A stretch of 38,486 bases of DNA from Alphaproteobacteria bacterium. GTDB taxonomy: Bacteria > Pseudomonadota > Alphaproteobacteria > UBA7985 > JAUIBT01. The translations under genes were made by a program, and so were the position numbers. The stretch's first letter is position 1. Each line of letters opens with the position of its first letter. The stretch is taken from positions 1 to 38,486 of the forward strand of contig JAUIDR010000032.1 in the NCBI GenBank assembly GCA_030428565.1. The letters are read 5' to 3'. The notes beneath the pieces are model-generated. The model saw nothing but the letters and a program-made list of their open reading frames with translations, ran no database searches and was not told where the DNA came from. This document shows, in pieces, positions 1 through 8,951 of this stretch.

Positions 1-1
1 G

Positions 2-460
2 ACCTACGGCAGCTTTGCCGAGTGGACCGCTATTGCTGGGCACAAGCCCGAAATGACCTTGGCCATCTTTGACCTGCTGTCGGCGACCCGCGCTTCCAGC
101 AGCCTGGCACCCGCGCTGGTGGAGCTTGCCAGCGTGACGGTCTCCCTGGTCAATCAGTGCGCCTATTGCATTCATCAGCACTCGGCCAAGGCCCTTGGTC
201 TGGGCATGAGCCAGGCCCAGCTTGACGCCATTTTGGACGACGAGCCGCAGGGCTTCGCAGCGCAAGAGTTGGCGGTCATCGCCTATGCCAAAGCGGTCAG
301 CCGCGACGTTCACGCGCTGCGGGCTGCCGACTTTGAGGCGTTGTCCGGGCATTTTGACGACGCCCAGCTCGTCGAGCTGACCTGGCGGGTGGCTTTTATG
401 AACGCCTTCAACCGCTTTAATGATGCGCTGCAAATCCCGCCAGAACGCCTTGATCTCTAG
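2..460 (+). CDS. AhpD-like carboxymuconolactone decarboxylase family protein, 5' end outside window
   Basis: The reading frame is open from base 2 and ends at a TAG at 458-460. A Met at 53 exists, but the codons before it already read like family sequence (..AIAGHKP), so the true start most likely lies left of the window. The motif QCAYCIHQHS, with its CxxC at about 158-169, is the redox centre of AhpD-like alkylhydroperoxidases and carboxymuconolactone decarboxylase-fold proteins. Here the two Cys and the following His are all present. Known members reduce peroxides or act in ring-cleavage pathways; which applies cannot be told from this piece. The gene converges on the phosphatase gene that ends at 487, with 26 bp between them. 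No clear terminator is seen there. Confidence 0.8.
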   Translation, partial: TYGSFAEWTAIAGHKPEMTLAIFDLLSATRASSSLAPALVELASVTVSLVNQCAYCIHQHSAKALGLGMSQAQLDAILDDEPQGFAAQELAVIAYAKAVSRDVHALRAADFEALSGHFDDAQLVELTWRVAFMNAFNRFNDALQIPPERLDL

Positions 461-486
461 GGCCTAAAACCCCAGCGAACCGCGCC

Positions 487-1113
487 TTAGCTTGCCGGCG
501 CGCGCTCGTTCCAACGCAGAATGCGTGGTCGCTCGTCTGTGGGCAGCTCGAGTTCGCCAAAAGCTGCAGTCTTAAGCTTGATGCTGGCCACCGCCGCGCC
601 ATCGCGCTCGCACAGCGGTAAGACAAAGCGCGCCGTACCGTTGCTGGTGACAAGCACGATGGTCTCCGCGGCCTGCCCCCGCAAATCGTCTAGCAACAGG
701 CTCCAGTCCATAGCCAACTGGGCAGGCTCGACCTTCCAGCCCGGCGGCACCTGCGCGTAGCGGTCCCAATCATCCAGCGCGGCTTGCCCCAAGCGCGCGA
801 CTACCTGTTCTTCGGGCAGGCCCTCATCTGGGCCGTAGTCCAGTTCGTTGAGGCGCGGCTCAATCTGCCAACTGGGCAAGCCAGGCTGGGCGGCGATCAT
901 GGCCTCTGCCGTCTCCTGGGTCCGTTTGAGCGGCGAGACCAATACAAGATCGGGACGAATTCCCTGTTCCGCAAAATGCCGAGCCAAGGCCTCAGCCTGC
1001 GCCCGCCCCGAACTTGAGAGCGGCAGATCCGTGCCACATCCGACGCGGCGAATGACATCGCCCTTATCAAAGGTGTTGCCGTGGCGGACGATAAACAGGC
1101 GTTTGGCGCTCAT
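487..1113 (-). CDS. Histidine phosphatase (phosphoglycerate mutase-like) family protein lacking the second catalytic His
   Basis: A 208-residue protein. The RHG signature lies at residues 10-12 (FIVRHGNT), and a second phosphate-pocket Arg sits in KRTQETAEAM (R64). NELDYG (E90) supplies the usual acid. The motif that is normally SHG near the C-terminus reads VTSNGTARF here, so the second catalytic His is Asn158. I recall this SNG variant from other alphaproteobacterial members, so it may define a subgroup rather than a dead enzyme. The substrate is unknown. The start lies 12 bp after the kdsB stop codon on the same strand, which suggests co-transcription with kdsB. Confidence 0.8.
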   Translation of the reverse strand: MSAKRLFIVRHGNTFDKGDVIRRVGCGTDLPLSSSGRAQAEALARHFAEQGIRPDLVLVSPLKRTQETAEAMIAAQPGLPSWQIEPRLNELDYGPDEGLPEEQVVARLGQAALDDWDRYAQVPPGWKVEPAQLAMDWSLLLDDLRGQAAETIVLVTSNGTARFVLPLCERDGAAVASIKLKTAAFGELELPTDERPRILRWNERAPAS

Positions 1114-1125
1114 ATTCGGGCTTCC

Positions 1126-1968
1126 TTATGAAAACTGCGGGTCGAAATCATCGCCGAGCCGATCAATCAGCGCTTCGGCCTGCTTCAGGTCTTCGGCCGT
1201 ATCGACGCCCGACATGGACAAGCGCGCCGCATCGACTTGCACCACCTGAATATGCATGCCCATTTCCAGCGCGCGCAGTTGCTCCAAGCCCTCCAGCGCC
1301 TCATAGAAGCCCTCGCCAGCGCTGACAAAGCGGCGCAGCGCCTCCAGCCGATAGCCATAAAGGCCAACGTGACGCAAAACGGGCGAGGAGTCTGAGGCCG
1401 CGCGCAGCTTTTCTTCCTTGCGCAACGCGGGCAGGATGACCTTGGAGAACCAAAAGGCGCGCCCCTGTTGATCGGCAACGCAGGTCGTTCCACTGAAGGC
1501 TTGGCCGGGCTTGGCTTTTGAAGCCCTCAAGGCGTCCAGAGCCTGCCAAGACTGCGGAATGACGGGCGTTACGATGTCAGCCGCTGGGCAGTCTTCAGCC
1601 GCTTGCAACATGGCCGCGATATAGCTGGCGGGCGTAAATGGCGCATCGCCTTGCAGGTTTAAAATGAAGTCAGCAACCGGGCCGCCTTGAGCTAGTCGCG
1701 CTTCATAGGCCGCCAAACAACGATCAGAGCCCGACGGCAAATCGCTGTCGGTCATGACCACCGCGAAACCCTTTTTTTGGCAAAACGCCTCAATCCGCGT
1801 GTCGTCGGTCGCGACCACCAGCTCTACGGGGCTCTGCGCGCTGGCCGCGGCTTGGCGGGCCTTATTGACCACACGTTCCAGCATGGCGATGCCTTTGATT
1901 GGCAACAGCGGCTTGCCGGGCAGCCGGGTCGAGCCGTAACGGGCGGGAATAACGATCAATGACGACAT
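1126..1968 (-). CDS. kdsB: 3-deoxy-manno-octulosonate cytidylyltransferase (CMP-KDO synthetase) family
   Basis: Activates KDO with CTP to give CMP-KDO for the lipopolysaccharide inner core, in the cytoplasm. The N-terminus carries the nucleotidyltransferase motif PARYGSTRLPGKP (residues 8-20). LPSGSDR (78-83), LRHVGLYGYR and SGVDTAEDL follow in family order. The metal-binding loop reads LQGDAPF, where the usual form is QGDEP: the Asp (D108) is kept and the Glu is Ala109. At 280 residues it is about 30 longer than the E. coli enzyme. The frame stays open upstream to 2307, but that extension is low-complexity and overlaps the RND gene. The ATG at 1968 has GAGG 7 bp upstream and begins exactly at the family N-terminus, so I chose it. 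Confidence 0.9.
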   Translation of the reverse strand: MSSLIVIPARYGSTRLPGKPLLPIKGIAMLERVVNKARQAAASAQSPVELVVATDDTRIEAFCQKKGFAVVMTDSDLPSGSDRCLAAYEARLAQGGPVADFILNLQGDAPFTPASYIAAMLQAAEDCPAADIVTPVIPQSWQALDALRASKAKPGQAFSGTTCVADQQGRAFWFSKVILPALRKEEKLRAASDSSPVLRHVGLYGYRLEALRRFVSAGEGFYEALEGLEQLRALEMGMHIQVVQVDAARLSMSGVDTAEDLKQAEALIDRLGDDFDPQFS

Positions 1969-2091
1969 AGCTGAGCCTCGTGCGGGTGCAAAGCGGCGGA
2001 CACAACCCGGACAAGAAATGTCAGTGGCCCAAGGCTTGCAGGAAACGAGCGCCTGTCTAGCAGCCAGCCACCGTTTTGCCAACGCATCTGG

Positions 2092-2127
2092 GGCGCTGGT
2101 CAGGTAGGCGCTGGTCAGATAGGCGCT
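2092..2127. repeat. 15-bp tandem repeat between kdsB and the RND pump gene
   Basis: Two 15-bp copies (GGCGCTGGTCAGGTA, then the same with one change) and a partial third copy lie against the 3' end of the efflux pump gene, in the 157-bp gap before kdsB. The unit length equals that of the in-frame repeats found elsewhere in this window. Confidence 0.75.
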
Positions 2128-5100
2128 ATTCTCCCGCTGCGGCTTCGTCGGCGGACAAGCTGGCGGCCGGTCGGCTCGCGCCCTGCCCGCGTCCGCCACC
2201 CAGGGCACGCCGCAGCACTTGGCCGACATCTTCAAAGATAGCCAGCAGTGCCGGAACGAAGACCAAGACGACCAGCGTCGCAAAGGCCAAGCCAAACACA
2301 ATGACAACCGCCATTGGTATCAGGAACTTGGCCTGGCGACTGGTCTCGAACAGCATGGGCGTCAGGCCGCCAATGGTCGTGGTTGTGGTCAACAGCACGG
2401 CGCGCAAGCGCTCGGCCGACCCTTCAACGATGGCTTGGTAGACCGGTAGCCGCTGCCTCAGCTCATTGATGGTTGAGACCAATATAATCGAGTCATTGAC
2501 GATAATGCCCGACAGGCCCGCCAACGCGATCAGCGCCAGGAAGGACAAGGGATAGCCCAGCCAATAGAGGCCAGCCGCGGCCCCAACAAAGCCAAAGGGA
2601 ATCGACAACAAAACAATCACTGGCTGGGCGTAGGAGCCGAAAACCCAGGCCAGAATGACGTACATGGTCACAAGCGCCACAATGACCGCAGTGCGAAAAT
2701 CGCTGAAAGCCTCGCGCTGTTCTTCGGCTTCGCCCGCAAAGCGCCAGCTCAGCCCGGCGCGCTCGACCAACCCGCCGATGCCGCGCTGCTTGAGCTTTTC
2801 AATCGCTTCGTTGGCGTCGCCCTCTTCATCCACCAGATCGGCTGTGACCGAAATCAAGCGCTGTCCATCCTCGCGCAAAATTTGCGATAAGCCGACCTTG
2901 TCCTCGATCGTCGCAATATCACTTAGGCGCAGAAGATCACCGTTGTTGCTCACAATAGTCACGTCGCCCAGCGCCAGGTCTTGCGATTCGGCCTCCGCGA
3001 GCCGGAGCAATATTGGAGTCTCCTGATCGCCGCGCTGCAAGCGCTCGACCTCAATGCCTTCAATCGCACTGCGCAGTTGGCGTCCGACTTGCTCCAACGA
3101 TAACCCCAGCGCACGGCCCTGGCGATTGAGACGGATAATCTTTTCAGGCGTACCGTAGGGCAGATCGTCTTGGATCGCGTCCAGGCCCGGAACCTCCGCC
3201 ATCAATCCTTGCACCTGCAAGGAAGCCTGCTTTAGCCGTTCGATATCTGGCCCAATGATCTCAAAGTCGATATCGGTCGCCGAGCCGCCAAAGCGGCCGC
3301 GCCGCGTTACCAGAGACTCCACAGCTCCAACCCGGTTGATTTCCTGCGTCCAGATCCGCACCAAATCTCGGTTGGGAAAACGGCGGTCATCGGCAGGCAC
3401 CAACTCGGCCGAAATGCGGCCCGAACCGCTGCCGTTCACCTCGGCGAGCAGCATATCCACCACAGGGTGCTTGCCCTCGATGCGGCGCGCCTCAACGAAG
3501 GCCGGATCGCTGGGCTGGTCGTCCAGCACCTTGTCCATGGCGACCCAAAAAGCGCGCTCCATTTCCTTGACCATGGTTTGGGTCTGCTCGCGGCTGGCCC
3601 CTGCCACCATACGCACTTGCTGACTCACGCGCTCACCATCGGGCACGGAAAAGAAGGTGAAGGGCAGGGTTCCGCTGCTCACCATAGCCACCGCCCACAA
3701 CAGGCTGAGCAAGGTGAGCGCCACCACGCCATAGCGCAGTTTGACCGCCAGAACGACGACCGGGCGGAACATGCGTTCGCGGAAAAAGCGAAAGCCGTTG
3801 TCGATGCCTGCCCGCAGCGCGGTTGGGCGGTCGCGGGTCTTCTCGAGCGCGCCCAACGAGTGACGCATGTGCCCCGGCAGCACGAAAAAGCACTCGATCA
3901 GCGACGCCAAAATGACGATGGAGACCACCATGGGAATATCCGCCATGAAGCGGCCCATAAAGCCGCCGATCAGCAGCAGCGGCGCAAAGGCCGCCACCGT
4001 AGTAAGCGAGGAGGACAAGACGGGAAAGAACATGCGCTTGGCCCCGCCAATCGCGGCATCCTCAGCACTCGCCCCGCGCCTAAACATCGTTTCGGAGTGC
4101 TCAGAGACAACGATGGCATCGTCAACAATGATGCCCAGCGTGAGCAGCATGGCAAAGACCGAGATCATGTTGATGGTCAGGTTCATCATCAACATGATGG
4201 CCACCGTCACCAAAAGCGCGGTCGGAATGCCGGCAGCGACCCAAATCGCGCTGCGGGTGTTCATAAAGACGAACAACACCAACAGCACCAGCACCATACC
4301 CCCGACACCGTTTTTCAACAACAGACCGATGCGCGCGCGCAGGTAGTCGGTGCGCTTGGAGTACTGCTCGACCTTCAGCGTTTCCGGCGCGCTGGCCTGC
4401 CATTCAGCCAGCTTCTTATCGACGATTGCCGCCGACTTCAGCGAATCGGCGGTCAAGGAGCGCTCGATTTCCAGTTCCACCGCAGGGTTGCCGTCGCGGA
4501 AAAGCTGCGTCTGGTCAGGGTCATATATTTGCCGGACCTGGGCCAGCTCGCCCAACGTGATTTTGGCCCCGGAACGTTCGGAGACGATCTCGATTTCTCG
4601 CAAATCACGCTCACCTTGAATTCGTCCCAACGAGCGCACGAGCGAGCGCCCATCGCCAATTTCTCCAGCGGGAATATCGCTGGAGGCCGCCCGCACTTGC
4701 TGAGCGACTTGATCCAAGGTCAGCCCCAGTTTGCGCAGCGTATAGTTCGAGACCTCGGCGACGATCTGTTGCTCGCGCACCCCGCGCAGCGCCACGCGGT
4801 CGATGCCAGCATTCAGCAATTCATCGCGAAGATTGAGGCCCCATTGCTGCAAGGCCGCCTCGCTATATGGCCCCGACAAGACGAGCCGTGAAATCGTTTC
4901 ATAGCGCAGGGCCTGACTGGCGCGCGGCTCCTCTGCGCCCTCGGGCAGACTTGAGACCTGCGACAGCGCGGTTTCGACCTCAGACAGGGCCTGCTGCATA
5001 TCTGTGCCGGGTTGATAGAATAGCGTAATCCGCGCCGAGCCCGTTGTAGAGCTGGAACTAATGGTCTCCACCTTGTCCAAAAAGCGCAATTGCGGCTCCA

Positions 5101-5404
5101 GCAGGTCCACGATACCCCGGTCGATGTCATCAGCGGTCGCGCCCGACCAAGCGACCGAAACGCGGATGATGTCGCGCGAGGCATCGGGGAAGAACTGGGT
5201 CTGTATGCGTGAGACCGCCCAAATGCCCGCCATGACCAGCAAGACCATCAGCAAGTTGGCGGCCGTTCGGTGACGCGCCAGACCGCCCAGCAGACCGCCG
5301 CGATGGCTCGCACGGTCGATCGCTTGATCGACGAACTGCTTGAAGTTATCGCGCGAGTTAGCGCGTTCGCCGATCTCGGGCTGCTTCGGGCTGTCTTCGC
5401 TCAT
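2126..5404 (-). CDS. RND-family efflux pump, inner-membrane permease (AcrB/MdtB-like)
   Basis: A 1092-residue inner-membrane transporter of the hydrophobe/amphiphile efflux RND family, driven by the proton gradient. A cytoplasmic lead of about 45 residues precedes TM1 (AANLLMVLLVMAGIWAV), followed by FFPDA, a large porter domain, and TM2-6. TM4 carries LGIIVDDAIVV, the paired Asp residues used in proton relay. A second porter domain and TM8-12 follow, ending in VFVPALLAIFED. The length is normal for the family. The ATG at 5404 has a strong AAAGGAGA ribosome-binding site. The adaptor gene lies 67 bp upstream in the same orientation, so the two form an operon. No outer-membrane channel gene is present here. 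Substrates cannot be predicted. Confidence 0.93.
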   Translation of the reverse strand: MSEDSPKQPEIGERANSRDNFKQFVDQAIDRASHRGGLLGGLARHRTAANLLMVLLVMAGIWAVSRIQTQFFPDASRDIIRVSVAWSGATADDIDRGIVDLLEPQLRFLDKVETISSSSTTGSARITLFYQPGTDMQQALSEVETALSQVSSLPEGAEEPRASQALRYETISRLVLSGPYSEAALQQWGLNLRDELLNAGIDRVALRGVREQQIVAEVSNYTLRKLGLTLDQVAQQVRAASSDIPAGEIGDGRSLVRSLGRIQGERDLREIEIVSERSGAKITLGELAQVRQIYDPDQTQLFRDGNPAVELEIERSLTADSLKSAAIVDKKLAEWQASAPETLKVEQYSKRTDYLRARIGLLLKNGVGGMVLVLLVLFVFMNTRSAIWVAAGIPTALLVTVAIMLMMNLTINMISVFAMLLTLGIIVDDAIVVSEHSETMFRRGASAEDAAIGGAKRMFFPVLSSSLTTVAAFAPLLLIGGFMGRFMADIPMVVSIVILASLIECFFVLPGHMRHSLGALEKTRDRPTALRAGIDNGFRFFRERMFRPVVVLAVKLRYGVVALTLLSLLWAVAMVSSGTLPFTFFSVPDGERVSQQVRMVAGASREQTQTMVKEMERAFWVAMDKVLDDQPSDPAFVEARRIEGKHPVVDMLLAEVNGSGSGRISAELVPADDRRFPNRDLVRIWTQEINRVGAVESLVTRRGRFGGSATDIDFEIIGPDIERLKQASLQVQGLMAEVPGLDAIQDDLPYGTPEKIIRLNRQGRALGLSLEQVGRQLRSAIEGIEVERLQRGDQETPILLRLAEAESQDLALGDVTIVSNNGDLLRLSDIATIEDKVGLSQILREDGQRLISVTADLVDEEGDANEAIEKLKQRGIGGLVERAGLSWRFAGEAEEQREAFSDFRTAVIVALVTMYVILAWVFGSYAQPVIVLLSIPFGFVGAAAGLYWLGYPLSFLALIALAGLSGIIVNDSIILVSTINELRQRLPVYQAIVEGSAERLRAVLLTTTTTIGGLTPMLFETSRQAKFLIPMAVVIVFGLAFATLVVLVFVPALLAIFEDVGQVLRRALGGGRGQGASRPAASLSADEAAAGE

Positions 5405-5471
5405 GTCGGTCTCCTTTTGACCTTAAAGCTGGGCTCTTGGACGTTGACCAAGCCTTGCGGGATGGTTGCGG

Positions 5472-7268
5472 CTAGTTGCCAGCGCTTTGCTCCTGCACTT
5501 TTTGGCCCGCGCTATCCTGGCCTTCACGACCCTGGCCTTCACGACCCTGGCCTTCACGACCCTGGCCCGCGCTATCCTGGCCCTGTTTGGCTTTTCCGCC
5601 GCGAGGCGCAGAGGGCTTGGCCACTTCTAAGAAGTCGCAAGGATCGCCCAAATCTGCGTCGCCTGCGCGCTCACCGCCCGGCTTACCACCAGCTTGGCCG
5701 CCCATTTGCCGCCCTGGTTTGCCGCTCTGGACCTCACTTGCAGGCTGCTGACTGGATGGCTGCTGACTGGCTGGCTGCTGACTGGCTGGCTGCTGACTGG
5801 CTGGCTGTTGGTTGGCTGGCTGTTGGTTGGCTGGCTGCTTTCCTTGTACGGCCTTAGGCGCTTGATCTTGGACCGCTGGAGCCTCAGCCCTGGCTGCCTG
5901 TCCGCCGTTGGCCGCCTCACCCGCAGCGCCACTGTCAACGCCGCCGCGCCTCGCGCCATTGCCCAATCTGGTGCCCGGACGGCGCGCGGGCGTCGGATCG
6001 CCGACCATAGCCACCTTCACGCCATCGCCCGCCACCGGCAAGTTTGTCGTCATAATACAGGCCCCATCGGGCAAATCTTCGACCCGCAGCACCACCGTGT
6101 TGCCCTCGTCACGCAGGCGCACGGCTTCATAGCCCGCCAGCCGACGGTTGTTCCCAATCGCAAAGATGCGCGAGCCCGCGTGCAGCGCGGCTTGCGGCAA
6201 GCGCAGCACGTTCTCGTAAGGCCGATCCATGAGCCGCACCTCGACAAAGGCGGCCAGCGGTGGGCTGGCCTGGTTGTTCGCCAGGGCCAAGCGGGCATAG
6301 ACCAACACACCCGCGGTCTGTTGGTTCAACATCGGTGCGAAGCGCTCTACGCGCGCTTGATAGACTAGCGGCGTTTGCCCTGGGCTCCAAATCACCTCCA
6401 CTTGCGAGCCCTTCAGCAGGTTCTGGCCACTGTCTGGGTCGATAAAGCGAGCAAAATCACGCTCTGATAGTTCGAATTCCACCTCCAAGGCGCGGACGTT
6501 TTGCAGCCGAGCCAGCACAGCATTGGCGTTAATTTCCTCACCCTGCGCAACCACTACTTCGCTAAGCACACCCGCGAATGGCGCCAAGATCCGAGTATCC
6601 TGGGCCCGATCCAGTGCCTCATCGCGCTGAGAGATCAGGCGCAGCTTGGACTGCTCCAATTGCACGATACGCGACTGGCTTTGCTCAATCGCCTGTTCGC
6701 GCTGGAATTGGGCTTGTTCGGCGCTCAGCGTGCTGCGGCTGGCTTGGTCCAGCTGGGTGGTGGTGGCAAAGCCTTGTTCGACCAGGCCTCGGAGGCGCTG
6801 TTCTTCTTTTTTTGTCAGCGCGAGCTGGGCTCTATCGCGCTCTAGCTGTCCCTTGAGCAAGCGCAGATTGAGCGCTGCTTCGCTCTCCTGAGCCTCGAGT
6901 TCAGCCAGTTGGGTTTTGATTTGTTCGACCTGTCGGTTCAAGGAAATCGGATCAATTTCCAACAGCAAATCGCCTTGAGCCACCTGGCCTCCGTTGGCCA
7001 TGGCATCACCCAAGCGAACGGCCGTGCCCGCAAGCGGCGCGCGCACCGCCAAGGACTGGCCCGACTGCAAGCGACCATAGGCGCTGAGCACCGCGCGATA
7101 ATCACCCGGTTCCGCCCGCGCACCGTCCACCGTCCAGGTCTTTTCTGAGCGCGGAAAGCTGGGCCGACGGTTCTCGTTAGGCTCGAAAAGCTGCAAAATC
7201 ACATAGCCGCCAGCAGCAACGAGGGCGATGACTAAAATGTTAACGGCGACTTGAATAAGCGAGCGCAT
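5472..7268 (-). CDS. RND efflux periplasmic adaptor (membrane fusion protein) with long repetitive C-terminal tail
   Basis: Joins the RND permease to an outer-membrane channel. Residues 7-27 form a membrane anchor with no lipobox Cys. The barrel-sandwich/lipoyl half (VRAPLAGTAV, about 76-85), a coiled-coil hairpin rich in Gln, Glu and Leu (about 111-220), the second lipoyl half (ILAPFAGVLSEV, 227-238) and the beta-barrel region (about 255-420) follow in normal order. From about residue 425 to 598 there is a Gly/Gln/Pro-rich tail with two arrays of pentapeptide repeats (QQPAN/QQPAS, about 478-508; GREGQ/DSAGQ, about 563-588). Such a tail is not part of the usual family (about 380-420 residues). 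The start has only a weak AAGAG site. The gene lies upstream of the pump gene in the same operon. Confidence 0.9.
   Translation of the reverse strand: MRSLIQVAVNILVIALVAAGGYVILQLFEPNENRRPSFPRSEKTWTVDGARAEPGDYRAVLSAYGRLQSGQSLAVRAPLAGTAVRLGDAMANGGQVAQGDLLLEIDPISLNRQVEQIKTQLAELEAQESEAALNLRLLKGQLERDRAQLALTKKEEQRLRGLVEQGFATTTQLDQASRSTLSAEQAQFQREQAIEQSQSRIVQLEQSKLRLISQRDEALDRAQDTRILAPFAGVLSEVVVAQGEEINANAVLARLQNVRALEVEFELSERDFARFIDPDSGQNLLKGSQVEVIWSPGQTPLVYQARVERFAPMLNQQTAGVLVYARLALANNQASPPLAAFVEVRLMDRPYENVLRLPQAALHAGSRIFAIGNNRRLAGYEAVRLRDEGNTVVLRVEDLPDGACIMTTNLPVAGDGVKVAMVGDPTPARRPGTRLGNGARRGGVDSGAAGEAANGGQAARAEAPAVQDQAPKAVQGKQPANQQPANQQPASQQPASQQPASQQPSSQQPASEVQSGKPGRQMGGQAGGKPGGERAGDADLGDPCDFLEVAKPSAPRGGKAKQGQDSAGQGREGQGREGQGREGQDSAGQKVQEQSAGN
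5506..5580. repeat. Five 15-bp tandem units in the adaptor gene (DSAGQ-GREGQ x3-DSAGQ)
   Basis: Three identical copies of CCTTCACGACCCTGG (5521-5565) are flanked on both sides by one copy of CCCGCGCTATCCTGG (5506-5520 and 5566-5580). The array is in frame and mirror-like at unit level, encoding DSAGQ, three GREGQ and DSAGQ again. The exact identity of the copies suggests recent expansion. Confidence 0.95.
5746..5835. repeat. Six 15-bp tandem units in the adaptor gene (QQPA[N/S])
   Basis: Six contiguous 15-bp units: TGCTGACTGGATGGC, three copies of TGCTGACTGGCTGGC, and two copies of TGTTGGTTGGCTGGC. On the coding strand they give QQPAN twice, QQPAS three times and QQPSS. The copies are identical within sub-blocks, as expected from slippage or unequal exchange. 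Confidence 0.95.
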
Positions 7269-7472
7269 GGCAAACTCTTAGGAAAACGCAATCCAAGCTA
7301 TGTAGTTCAAGCCGCCCGCCTGGGCTAGCGCTTCAGCGCAAATGTGAGGATTGGGCGACAAGTTGGGCGCGTCTTGCCGATGCGTTTGGCATATCGGCGC
7401 GCTGCACACAGATGGACGGCGCTGCGCTTTGCATTTCGGCATCGCTGGCAGAAACAGGCCGCGAGACTCGCC

Positions 7473-8915
7473 TCAAGGCTGCCAAAAGCGCGGTAACAGC
7501 AAGATCAACACCGAGAATACCTCAAGACGCCCGACCATCATTCCGATCGCCATCAGCCACTTGGCAGGCTCGTTAATGGTCGAAAAGTTACCCGCTGGCC
7601 CGACAACATCGCCGATGCCGGGTCCGACATTGCAAATCGCGGTCGCCGCCGAGCTGACAGCAACGCTAAATTCAAGCCCCGTCGCCCCGAGCAGCATCGT
7701 TAAGACCGCGAAAGACAAAATGAACAGGAAAAAGAAATAAGTCACCGACTGCAGCACCGAAGCATTGACCCGCCGTCCGTCATAGGAGGCGACGAAGACC
7801 CCCCGCGGTTCAAGGAGTTGCTTGAGCTGCATCCGCGCACCGGCCATGAGGACCTGCAACCGGAAGACCTTCATGCCACAGGTGGTCGATCCCGCACAGC
7901 CGCCGAAAAACATGATGACCAAAAAGAAGCTGTTCGCAAAAGGCCCCCAAGCGCTGTAGTCCGCCGAGGCAAAGCCGGTGCCGGTCATAATGCTGGTCAC
8001 GTTGAAAGCAGATAAGCTGAGCGCGTGCGGAAAACTGACATCCAGATTGAACCAGACCCACAGCGACATGAAGACCACAAGACTGGTGAGAAGCACCAAA
8101 AATGCGCGGGACTGGCTGTCAATCCGCATACCGCCTAGACCGTTTTTCCAATAAGAAATATAGAGCATGAAGGGCAAAGAGCCCAAGACCATCAATGATA
8201 TGGCCACCACCTGCACGCCGGGCTCCGCCCAATGGCCAAGCGATTCATCGGACGTGGAAAAGCCGCCTGTCGAAATCGCCGTCATGGCATGGACCAACGC
8301 ATCAAAGCTGCCCATCCCAGTGAGTTGCAGAGCGACAAACCCCACCGTGGTCAAACCGACGTAGATGATCGCCACCGACGCCGCAATTTCCCCAGCACGC
8401 GGCAACAACTTTTCGGACTGCTCAAAGCCTTCAGCCTTAAACATCTGCATGCCGCCGACGTTGAGCATGGGCAGAACGGACAAAGCCATCAAGACGATGC
8501 CGATGCCCCCGATCCACTGCAAAATGGCCCGCCAAAGCAGGATTCCGTGTGAGGTGACGTCCAAGCCTACCATAACAGTTGAACCCGTGGTGGTGATGCC
8601 CGACATGGATTCAAAAAAGGCGTCCGCTAACCCCATGTCCAGGTCAGCGACCAGGAACGGAAGGCTGCCAAAGCCAGCGACCGATATCCACAGACAGTTG
8701 GTCATCAAGAAGATCTGGCGCAGGTTCATGTTGACCCGCGGCTGGCGACAGGCCAGCACGAAGGTAATGCCGAAAAATGCGGTGACGACTGCGGGCACCA
8801 GAAAATCGCGTGCTGTATGGCCGAAGTACCAGTCCACAGCTGCCGGGACCAGCATAGCGAGCGACAAGGCGCAAAGCAGAGCCCCGCAAACAAACAAGAT
8901 CGGTTTCAGGTCCAT
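7473..8915 (-). CDS. trkH: TrkH/TrkG-family potassium uptake protein
   Basis: A 480-residue membrane protein that forms the translocation pore of a Trk potassium uptake system, normally gated by the NAD-binding protein TrkA (not seen here). The four pore-loop motifs are visible: GITTTGST (about 105-112), AISTGGFST, SIMTGTGFAS and CNVGPGIG. Each carries the selectivity Gly. Many hydrophobic segments and the C-terminal GRLEVFSVLILL are typical of TrkH. The ATG at 8915 has AAGGG 8 bp upstream. The gene follows apaG by 36 bp on the same strand and may share its transcript. The 204 bp downstream, before the adaptor gene, hold nothing I recognise. Confidence 0.93.
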   Translation of the reverse strand: MDLKPILFVCGALLCALSLAMLVPAAVDWYFGHTARDFLVPAVVTAFFGITFVLACRQPRVNMNLRQIFLMTNCLWISVAGFGSLPFLVADLDMGLADAFFESMSGITTTGSTVMVGLDVTSHGILLWRAILQWIGGIGIVLMALSVLPMLNVGGMQMFKAEGFEQSEKLLPRAGEIAASVAIIYVGLTTVGFVALQLTGMGSFDALVHAMTAISTGGFSTSDESLGHWAEPGVQVVAISLMVLGSLPFMLYISYWKNGLGGMRIDSQSRAFLVLLTSLVVFMSLWVWFNLDVSFPHALSLSAFNVTSIMTGTGFASADYSAWGPFANSFFLVIMFFGGCAGSTTCGMKVFRLQVLMAGARMQLKQLLEPRGVFVASYDGRRVNASVLQSVTYFFFLFILSFAVLTMLLGATGLEFSVAVSSAATAICNVGPGIGDVVGPAGNFSTINEPAKWLMAIGMMVGRLEVFSVLILLLPRFWQP

Positions 8916-8951
8916 TCGAGCGCCCTTCTCAGCATTGGCCTCGGCTCTTAG

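Noticed and set aside
3467-4891. 474-codon open frame on the plus strand opposite the RND pump
   Set aside because: It is antisense to a gene with clear family motifs. Its protein is rich in His, Gln and Arg without any recognisable fold, as expected from reading GC-rich codons backwards.
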